A stretch of DNA of 64,000 nt from Saccharopolyspora rectivirgula DSM 43747 (GTDB lineage Bacteria > Actinomycetota > Actinomycetes > Mycobacteriales > Pseudonocardiaceae): NCBI RefSeq assembly GCF_000497205.1, contig NZ_AYJW01000010.1, forward strand, positions 1 to 64,000, given 5' to 3'. Both the position numbers and the translations under genes were made by a program. The notes under the pieces were generated by a model. The model made no database searches. It was not told where the DNA came from and worked only from the letters and a program-made list of their open reading frames with translations. This document shows, piece by piece, positions 56,839 to 64,000 of the stretch; the first letter of the stretch is position 1, and the number at the start of each line of letters is the position of its first letter.

Positions 56839-57564
56839 ATGAACGCCGGTGCTGAAGACAACTGGGACGGCGACCTCTTCCGCCTCTACAACAAGAGGCT
56901 CAGCGCCGACTCCTGGCAGGACGACCTCGCCGAGGATCCTGCCGGGGCCCAGGGGTCTGCCAACGCCGACGCCGGCGGCTACGACCGCGGGCTTTTCGGA
57001 GGACCCGGTGCCGACCTGTTCGGCTCCGGGTACACGTCGTCCGCGGAGGCGTCCGGCAGCGAACGGCGGCGCCCGTCGCGGAGCGAGCCCAGCGGGCCGC
57101 CCTCGATCTCGATGCCGTCCGTTTCGCAGTCGATGTCGCCAGGGCCGCGTTCCATGCCGTCGATCTCCGGTTCTGGCTCCATGCCGGCCATATCGGCAGC
57201 CAGCCGGGGGGACGACGAGGAAGACGGGGGATCCCTGGTGCGTCCGTACGCCCGTACTCGCGGACGCACCCGAACGGATTATGATCTTGCAATCGAGACG
57301 CTGGTCACGACCAGCGAACGCGGTCGCACCCAAACGGCACCTGCCAGGCCGGAGCACCGCTCGATCTCCGAACTGTGCATGGAGGCGCGCTCAATAGCTG
57401 AGATCTCCGCGCACCTCCGGCTTCCGTTAGGGGTGGTGCGGGTGCTGATCGGTGACATGGCCGATACCGGCCTAGTTCTGATTCACGACAGTGGCATGGT
57501 CGTCGGTGATCGGCCGTCGATGGAGTTCTTGGAGAGGGTGCTCAGTGGGCTTCGCAGGCTCTGA
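56839..57564 (+). CDS. DUF742 protein (CvnC-like)
   Basis: A 241-residue protein. The first 125 residues are low-complexity (Gly/Ser/Pro/Asp, with repeated SMPS-type units), much longer than in many conservon DUF742 proteins. The DUF742 domain follows at about 130-235: LVRPYARTRGRTR, HRSISELCMEARSIAEISAHLRLPLGVVRVLIGDMADTGLV, which looks like a winged helix. It overlaps the GTPase gene by 20 bases, so the pair is translationally coupled. Confidence 0.9.
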   Translation: MNAGAEDNWDGDLFRLYNKRLSADSWQDDLAEDPAGAQGSANADAGGYDRGLFGGPGADLFGSGYTSSAEASGSERRRPSRSEPSGPPSISMPSVSQSMSPGPRSMPSISGSGSMPAISAASRGDDEEDGGSLVRPYARTRGRTRTDYDLAIETLVTTSERGRTQTAPARPEHRSISELCMEARSIAEISAHLRLPLGVVRVLIGDMADTGLVLIHDSGMVVGDRPSMEFLERVLSGLRRL

Positions 57565-58144
57565 TCCCCAGTCGGCGCCGAGCAACCGGAAGACGTCGAC
57601 GAAGATTGTTGTCGCCGGTGGATTCGGTGTCGGGAAGACGACGTTTGTCGGTTCGGTGTCTGAGATCGTGCCGTTGACCACCGAAGCGGTGATGACCGAA
57701 GCCAGCGTCGGGGTCGACGATCTCAGCGCGACGCCGAACAAGGTCACCACCACGGTGGCGATGGACTTCGGCCGGGTGTCCCTGGACTCGGACCTGATCC
57801 TGTACCTGTTCGGCACGCCCGGCCAGCACCGCTTCTGGTTCATGTGGGACGACCTGGTGCGCGGTGCCATCGGCGCCGTGGTGCTGGTCGACACGCGCCG
57901 GCTGGCCGACGCGTTCGCCTCGATCGACTTCTTCGAAGACCGCCAGCTGCCGTACATCATCGCCGTCAACACCTTCGACGGCGTGCTGCACCACCGGCTG
58001 GAGGACGTGCGGGAAGCGCTCACCATCGAGGATTCCGTGCCGATCATCACCGTCGACGCCCGGCAGCGCGAATCCACCAAGCAAGCGCTGATCACGCTGG
58101 TGGAGCACGCCATGCGCAAGCGGATGGCCGCCGTCGGGCGGTAG
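57545..58144 (+). CDS. Conservon small GTPase (CvnD-like)
   Basis: A 199-residue Ras-like/ATP-GTP-binding protein. P-loop GGFGVGKTTF (25-34), switch II FGTPGQHRF (89-97) and the base-recognition NTFD (142-145) in place of NKxD. The Gly-Thr-Pro-Gly-Gln version of the DxxGQ motif is usual for this bacterial MglA-like group. It starts at GTG 57545 inside the DUF742 gene. No cytochrome P450 gene follows, unlike some Streptomyces conservons. A hairpin terminator comes 10 bases after the stop. Confidence 0.92.
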   Translation: MGFAGSDPQSAPSNRKTSTKIVVAGGFGVGKTTFVGSVSEIVPLTTEAVMTEASVGVDDLSATPNKVTTTVAMDFGRVSLDSDLILYLFGTPGQHRFWFMWDDLVRGAIGAVVLVDTRRLADAFASIDFFEDRQLPYIIAVNTFDGVLHHRLEDVREALTIEDSVPIITVDARQRESTKQALITLVEHAMRKRMAAVGR

Positions 58145-58154
58145 CGCGACCTCG

Positions 58155-58199
58155 CAGCGGCTCCGGTGGTGGCCAGCGGCCGGCACCGGAGCTCCGCTG
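58155..58199. terminator. Terminator between the conservon and the helicase-partner gene
   Basis: CAGCGG (58155-58160) plus CTCCGGTG (58161-58168) pair with CACCGGAG (58184-58191) and CCGCTG (58194-58199), with a two-base bulge and a 15-base loop. It is placed between two convergent genes and can work in both directions. Confidence 0.7.
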
Positions 58200-58200
58200 A

Positions 58201-60468
58201 TCAGTCCTCCACCAGGGCCACCGAGGTGATCCGGTGCAGCGGGAACTCGGCCGGTTCCCCGCTGCCGGTGTCGATCCCGTGCAGCACCCCGCCACCGACG
58301 CTCCGCGGGAGCACCACGTGCTGGCGCCGCGTGCCGTGCGTGTCCACGAAACCCAGCCACACGCTGCGCTCCTCGCGGGCCGCGTCCCGCAGCAGCTGCA
58401 GGGTCGCCGCTGCGCTGGGGCGGCCGCGCTCGGGAACCACCGCGCTGCCTCGACGGGCCGCCGCGGCCCGGTCGCCGGCCCGCAGCTGCGCGACCAGCTC
58501 CCCGACCCGCTCCGCGTGCAGGCCGCCGCTCGGGGAGGGGGCGGTGCCGGTCGACCTGCTGCGGCCCCGGGTGCGGTGACCGCTGGAGCGCAGGTCCAAG
58601 ACGGTGCCGTCCGGTCCTTCGGCGACCGCCGGGAAACCCGCTTCCCGCAGGGTTTCCACCAGGTCCGCCACCGGCAACTGGCTGATCAGCACGGTGGGGG
58701 CGATCCGGCGCAGTTCGAGCTCCTCCGCGGCTGGACTGGCCAGCACCTCCGTCACCAGCACCGGGTCGTCGCAGCGCAGGAAGGCCGTGGCGGTGCCGGC
58801 GCGCAGCCGTCCGTGCCGCCGGGCCACGTCGTCGATCAAGTAGCTCAGCGACTGCGGGACCGGTGTCTTCGACCGGGTGCGGAACAGCTCGTGCAGCTCT
58901 TCCGCGGTGTACCCGGCGTCCAGCGCGCGTCGGAGACTGCTGTCGCTGACCCGGTACACGGTGGCGCTGCCGGCTGATTCCACGTCGGCGACCAGCTTCA
59001 TCTCCGCGGCCAGCTCGGGCTCCAACCGGCCCGGCGCCACCACGGTCAGGTCCGCCTGCACCAGCACGTGGTCCAGCGGTTCGGGCAGCGCCTTGGTCAA
59101 TTGCCGGGCGGCTTCGGCCGGGCCGTCGGCCAGCAGCACCCGGCCCGGGGTGGAGAGCGCGTGCAGCGCGACGATCCCCAGCGAGGTGGCCTCGGCCAGC
59201 GTCCAGCGCACCAGGTCGTCCCGCAGCCGACCGCCGCGGCGCGGTGCCCGCCAGGCCAGCACCGCCGCGACCTCGTCCGGCCGCGCCCCGTGCCCGGCGG
59301 GGAGCTCGTCGAGGTACTCGAGGACCCGGCGGCGGTCCCGCGGCGCGAGCGGGTGCTGCAGCTCCTCGGCCAACGGGCCCAGCAGGCGGTCCCGGTTGTT
59401 CCGGGAACCGATCAGCCCCGGCAGGCGGGGCAGGTCGAGCCAGGCCTGCGCGACACCGGCCCACCGGTGTTCCGGCGGTGCGGCCGCCCAGGAGTCGAAA
59501 TGGATGGTGGGCATCCACCTGGGTTCCAGCCCGTCGCTGGTGGCCAGCAGGTTCGCCGCCACCGCCAGTTCCACCAGCAGGGCCAACCGGTCCTCGCCGA
59601 TGTCCAGCTGCTTGGCGGTGCGCCGCAGGTCGCGCACCCCGATCCCGCCGGAGCGCAGCACGTCCGGCGGCTCCTCGCCCCACGCGGTCAGCAGGGATTC
59701 CATGTGCCGCAGCAGTTCCAGCACTTCGCCGGCCGCCGTGGAGTCCACGGCGGTGATGCCGGGTTCGGTGAGCTCGGGGATCGGTTCCTCCGACTCCACC
59801 GGGCCCATCGGGTGGTCCCCGCGAACGGCCAGGGCGAGCTGGCGGGGCAGCTCCACGGTTTCCGAGTCCCGGCGCAGCAGCAGGCCGCGGGCCAGCAGCC
59901 GCTGCACCGGCGTGGTCGCCTGCTCCAAGGGCACCTGCCGCGCGGCGTCCTTGGTGCGGCCGAGCGGGGAGCGGTCGGCGAGCTTGCCGACCAGCTGCCG
60001 CTCTTCGTCGGTCAGCTCCTCGAGCGCGGCCTTGGCCTGCTCCACGGTCAGGTCTTCGGCCGGGCGGCCGAGCCCGGCGGGGAACTCGGGCAGCGCTTCC
60101 CGCGCCGCCGGCAGCACCGACAGCTCGTCGTCCGACCCCCAGACCAGGGCCAGGGCGCGCAATCGGTCCACCGCGCGGCGGGTCCGCTGCTCGGTGACGT
60201 CCGCACCGAGCAGCGCGGTCGCCCGCGCCAGCGGCACCGGGTGCAGGTCCGCGTCCAGCAGCACCAGCGCTTCCAGCGTGGACAGCGCGAACGCGTCCAG
60301 GTCTTCGCAGGCCCGGGCCACCGAGGACCGGCTGCCCACTCGGGTGGCCAGCACCGAGGTGTCCGCCGGGGGTGGGGTGGCCAGGTCGGGTCGGGCGCGC
60401 AGCAGTGCGGCGAGTTCTTCATCACTGCGTTCGCGCAGCCATTCCGCTAGAGAAGGCATCCTCCCCAC
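58201..60468 (-). CDS. Helicase-associated protein (XPB/Ssl2 N-terminal-like domain; Rv0862c homologue)
   Basis: A 755-residue soluble protein without Walker motifs. It has repeated winged-helix-like segments (about 1-200 and 230-330), a large middle part, and a C-terminal region with VPQSLSYLIDDVARRHGRLRAG and HRITSVALVED that belongs to the helicase C3/XPB-Ssl2 N-terminal-like family. The actinobacterial homologue Rv0862c lies beside the XPB helicase gene and is presumed to work with it. Here the two are 12 kb apart in the same orientation. The GTG at 60468 is the likely start; an ATG nine bases later abuts a GGGGAGG. Confidence 0.78.
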   Translation of the reverse strand: MGRMPSLAEWLRERSDEELAALLRARPDLATPPPADTSVLATRVGSRSSVARACEDLDAFALSTLEALVLLDADLHPVPLARATALLGADVTEQRTRRAVDRLRALALVWGSDDELSVLPAAREALPEFPAGLGRPAEDLTVEQAKAALEELTDEERQLVGKLADRSPLGRTKDAARQVPLEQATTPVQRLLARGLLLRRDSETVELPRQLALAVRGDHPMGPVESEEPIPELTEPGITAVDSTAAGEVLELLRHMESLLTAWGEEPPDVLRSGGIGVRDLRRTAKQLDIGEDRLALLVELAVAANLLATSDGLEPRWMPTIHFDSWAAAPPEHRWAGVAQAWLDLPRLPGLIGSRNNRDRLLGPLAEELQHPLAPRDRRRVLEYLDELPAGHGARPDEVAAVLAWRAPRRGGRLRDDLVRWTLAEATSLGIVALHALSTPGRVLLADGPAEAARQLTKALPEPLDHVLVQADLTVVAPGRLEPELAAEMKLVADVESAGSATVYRVSDSSLRRALDAGYTAEELHELFRTRSKTPVPQSLSYLIDDVARRHGRLRAGTATAFLRCDDPVLVTEVLASPAAEELELRRIAPTVLISQLPVADLVETLREAGFPAVAEGPDGTVLDLRSSGHRTRGRSRSTGTAPSPSGGLHAERVGELVAQLRAGDRAAAARRGSAVVPERGRPSAAATLQLLRDAAREERSVWLGFVDTHGTRRQHVVLPRSVGGGVLHGIDTGSGEPAEFPLHRITSVALVED

Positions 60469-60603
60469 GATACCGAGAATCCCTTCGTTCCCGGTGCGTT
60501 CGGCGGAACAGCGGTGGCCGCTGAGCTACCCGTGGGTGAGATCGCCCCGGGGATCCGGCAAACTGGAACCGCACCGTAGCTCCCGAGAGTTCAGGAGGAC
60601 GAC

Positions 60604-60786
60604 GTGGTCGGCAAGAAGAAGCAGGAACGCATCGACCCGGCTTGGCCGAAGGTTCCGGACGGCCAGGCAGCGGTGAGCGAGTTCCTTGCCGACAAGCAGG
60701 GTGCGCTGTCGCCCTTCGGAGACGACGTGACCTTCCCGATGGAGAAGGTGCCGTACGTCCACCCCGAAACCCGGATCAACAAGTGA
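60604..60786 (+). CDS. Small conserved hypothetical protein (60 aa)
   Basis: A 60-residue hydrophilic protein that starts at GTG 60604 behind CAGGAGGACGAC. It has a Lys-rich start (VGKKKQERIDPAWP), no membrane segment and no Cys, and ends in VHPETRINK. The good ribosome site and normal codon bias argue that it is real. I do not recognise the family. It is followed by a large imperfect hairpin that may terminate its transcript. Confidence 0.65.
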   Translation: MVGKKKQERIDPAWPKVPDGQAAVSEFLADKQGALSPFGDDVTFPMEKVPYVHPETRINK

Positions 60787-60819
60787 TCGGGCTGTCAAGG
60801 GGAACTGGTAAGTAACCGG

Positions 60820-60880
60820 CCGGAAATCACTCACAGGAGAAAAAGTTTTAAGCTTTTTCTCGTGTTGGGTGAGATTCCGG
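60820..60880 (+). terminator. Long A+T-rich hairpin after the 60-residue gene
   Basis: Outer arms CCGGAAATCACTCA (60820-60833) and TGGGTGAGATTCCGG (60866-60880) pair with one bulge; the inner arms GAGAAAAAG (60837-60845) and CTTTTTCTC (60853-60861) are perfect. The whole 61-base structure stands out by its low G+C. It may terminate the small gene or be part of a structured leader of the malic enzyme mRNA. Confidence 0.55.
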
Positions 60881-60928
60881 TCGCTCGGCCGGCTGTGCGG
60901 GCTTGCGTACCGGATGAGCGATCTTCCT

Positions 60929-60953
60929 CCGGCGGTCTGCTCCAGACCGCCGG
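60929..60953 (+). terminator. Perfect 11-bp hairpin in the malic enzyme leader
   Basis: CCGGCGGTCTG (60929-60939) pairs with CAGACCGCCGG (60943-60953) around a 3-base loop, 46 bases before the malic enzyme ATG. It has no T-tract. It is either a terminator for upstream transcripts or an attenuator. Confidence 0.5.
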
Positions 60954-60999
60954 CGGGCACCCGCAGATCAACCATCGCTAGCTCGACAGGGGTATGCCC

Positions 61000-62454
<1,455 letters not shown>

Positions 62455-62472
62455 GCGGTCCCGAGCGCTTCG

Positions 62473-62506
62473 ACGCCGCTGGCGGGCCACCGCTGGCGGC
62501 GTTCTT
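62473..62506 (+). terminator. Terminator after the malic enzyme gene
   Basis: ACGCCGC (62473-62479) and GCGGCGT (62496-62502), extended inwards by six pairs including two wobbles, with a GCCA loop and a TCTT tail. It separates the malic enzyme gene from moaC. Confidence 0.6.
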
Positions 62507-62569
62507 CCATTCGCACCAGCCCGTTCGCTCTCCGCTGGGGGGAGCGGGTTCCGGTACTAGGCTCGGGGC

Positions 62570-63049
62570 ATGGCGCGCAACGAGCTCACCCACGTGGACG
62601 CCGCTGGTGCGGCCCGCATGGTCGACGTCTCCGGCAAGACCCCGACCGCCCGCACCGCCGTGGCCAGCGGCGTGGTGCGCACCACCGCTGAAGTGGTGCA
62701 GCTGCTGGAGCGGGACGGACTGCCCAAAGGGGACGCGTTGGCCACCGCCCGGATCGCGGGGATCATGGCGGCCAAGCGGACTCCCGACCTGATCCCGCTG
62801 TGCCACCCGATCGCGATCAGCGGCGTGGAAGTGGACTTGGAGCTGGGTGAGGCGGAAGTGCGCATCACCGCCACCGTGCGCACCACCGATCGCACCGGGG
62901 TGGAGATGGAAGCGCTGACCGCGGTCACCGGTGCCGGGCTGGCGCTGCACGACATGATCAAAGCGGTCGATCCGGCCGCCGTGCTCGACGCGGTGCGGGT
63001 GGAGCGCAAAGAAGGCGGGAAGACCGGTCTGTGGGAGCGGCAGGACTGA
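62570..63049 (+). CDS. moaC: Cyclic pyranopterin monophosphate synthase
   Basis: A 159-residue enzyme of molybdenum cofactor synthesis that completes formation of cPMP after MoaA. Motifs are MVDVSGK (17-23), PLCHPI (76-81), TGVEMEALTAV (109-119), DMIKAVD with Lys131 and KEGGKTGLW with Lys147. The gene order moaC then mog/moaE matches Rv0864-Rv0866 of M. tuberculosis. MoaA and MoaD are not in view. It starts at ATG 62570 with a GGTACTAGG-type upstream region lacking a strong ribosome site. Confidence 0.94.
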   Translation: MARNELTHVDAAGAARMVDVSGKTPTARTAVASGVVRTTAEVVQLLERDGLPKGDALATARIAGIMAAKRTPDLIPLCHPIAISGVEVDLELGEAEVRITATVRTTDRTGVEMEALTAVTGAGLALHDMIKAVDPAAVLDAVRVERKEGGKTGLWERQD

Positions 63050-63086
63050 CCCGGCGGTCGGTCGCCGCACGACACGGGAGAGGGCC

Positions 63087-64000
63087 ATGACCAGGACAGC
63101 ACGGGTAGTCGCGGCTTCGAACCGGGCGGCCGCCGGCGTGTACGAGGACCGCACCGGGCCGGTGATCGCGCAGTGGCTGCGGGAACGCGGCTACGACGTC
63201 ACCGGGCCGGTGGTGGTGCCCGACGGAGAACCGGTCGGCGAGGAGCTCCGCAACGCGGTGGCGGAGCAGGTGGACGTGGTGATCACCACCGGGGGCACGG
63301 GGATCAGCCCCACCGACCGGACCCCGGAGGTCACCGCCGCCGTGCTGGACTACGAGATCCCCGGGCTGGCGGACGCGATCCGCTCCGCCGGGCTGCCGGA
63401 GGTGCCCACCGCGGTGCTGTCCCGAGGGCTGGCGGGGGTCAGCGGCCGGACGCTGATCGTCAACCTCCCCGGTTCCCGCGGCGGGGTGCAGGACGGGCTC
63501 TCGGTGCTCGCCGGGGTGCTCGACCACGCGGTGGACCAGCTGCACGGCGGTGACCACGCGCCCGCCACCCCGAGCCGGGCCGAGGTGCTGCGGGCGGGCG
63601 TGGCCGACGAACCGATCTCCGCCGACGAACTCGCCCAGCTGGTGGCCCACCGGTCCGCCGGGGCGGTGGTGACGTTCTCCGGGGTGGTGCGCGACCACGA
63701 CGGCGGCCGCGCGGTCTCGGAGCTCGAGTACGTCAGCCATCCCAGCGCCCCGGAGGTGATCGACGAGGTGGCGCGGGACGTCGCTGCCAGGTTCCCCGGG
63801 GTGCGCGCGCTCGCCGTCGAGCACCGCGTCGGGCTGTTGAAGATCGGGGACGCCGCCCTGGTGTGCGCGGTTTCCGCCGACCACCGCAAGCAGGCCTTCA
63901 GCGCTTGCGGCGAACTCGTCGACGAGGTCAAGCGGCGGCTGCCGATCTGGAAGCGGCAGGTCTTCGACGACGGCACCGAGGAGTGGGTCAACTGTCCCTG
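63087..64000 (+). CDS. Mog (MoaB/MogA)-MoaE fusion protein, 3' end just beyond the window
   Basis: An open frame from ATG 63087 (behind GGGAGAGGG) to the window edge, 304 codons. Residues 1-155 are a MogA/MoaB-type molybdopterin adenylyltransferase: TTGGTGISPTD at 67-77, LPGS at 127-130. Residues about 176-304 are a MoaE-type molybdopterin synthase large subunit: VVTFSGVVRDHDGG, VEHRVGLLKIGD, HRKQAFSAC, VKRRLPIWKRQ with the catalytic lysines, and EEWVNCP, which is the usual C-terminus. In mycobacteria these are two genes (mog, moaE2). The stop codon must lie within a few bases of position 64000. One polypeptide would carry two successive steps of cofactor synthesis. Confidence 0.88.
   Translation, partial: MTRTARVVAASNRAAAGVYEDRTGPVIAQWLRERGYDVTGPVVVPDGEPVGEELRNAVAEQVDVVITTGGTGISPTDRTPEVTAAVLDYEIPGLADAIRSAGLPEVPTAVLSRGLAGVSGRTLIVNLPGSRGGVQDGLSVLAGVLDHAVDQLHGGDHAPATPSRAEVLRAGVADEPISADELAQLVAHRSAGAVVTFSGVVRDHDGGRAVSELEYVSHPSAPEVIDEVARDVAARFPGVRALAVEHRVGLLKIGDAALVCAVSADHRKQAFSACGELVDEVKRRLPIWKRQVFDDGTEEWVNCP

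Overview
The window is a high-GC (about 70%) actinobacterial chromosome segment, most likely from a filamentous member of the Pseudonocardiaceae such as Saccharopolyspora or a close relative. The reasons are gene content (EspG-type ESX chaperone, DasR, DUF3263/LytR_C pair, a conservon, XPB helicase plus its partner), frequent GTG/TTG starts, and a gene order from thiE to groEL (about 9.6-31.4 kb) that, from memory, parallels Rv0414c-Rv0440 of Mycobacterium tuberculosis. I see no transposase, integrase, tRNA, rRNA or CRISPR array.

Layout. 0-2 kb: tail of an ESX-linked gene, espG, and a DUF3159 membrane protein. 2-7.2 kb: dapA-type lyase, N-acetylglucosamine kinase, a fuconolactonase-like amidohydrolase, a sugar-phosphate SIS protein and the GntR regulator DasR, with a DasR operator (dre) in front of the SIS gene. 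7.3-9.6 kb: a membrane protein and a secreted streptogrisin-like protease. 9.6-17.4 kb: thiamine block (thiE; thiO-thiS-thiG; thiC-thiD) with two divergently placed TPP riboswitches and a FUSC transporter. 17.4-31.4 kb: def, DUF3263, LytR_C, CDC48-like ATPase, pssA-psd, a degenerate M48-like protein, moeA, AIM24-like protein, cold-shock protein, Ser/Thr kinase and groEL with two CIRCE operators. 31.6-33.6 kb: GH84 N-acetylglucosaminidase lipoprotein.

33.6-44 kb: a form II CO-dehydrogenase-like molybdenum hydroxylase locus (MoxR, VWA, XdhC, coxS-coxL-coxM, coxG), followed by menC and bracketed by two paralogous SUFU-domain genes. A CRP-type palindrome lies before coxS. 44.2-60.5 kb: the XPB helicase and its partner protein, which sit side by side in mycobacteria, are here separated by about 12 kb. 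That interval holds tandem LppU-like proteins, a benzoylformate decarboxylase, a nitrate/sulfonate/taurine-type ABC importer, and a conservon (sensor kinase, roadblock, DUF742, small GTPase). 60.6-64 kb: a 60-residue protein, an ACT-domain malic enzyme, moaC and a Mog-MoaE fusion that runs off the window.

Two themes link the genes. Amino-sugar use joins DasR, NagK, the SIS protein and the GH84 enzyme. Molybdenum cofactor supply (moeA, moaC, mog-moaE) serves the molybdenum hydroxylase at 36-41 kb. Regulatory RNA and operator sites are unusually readable here: two TPP riboswitches, two CIRCE elements, a dre site, and several strong hairpins between genes.
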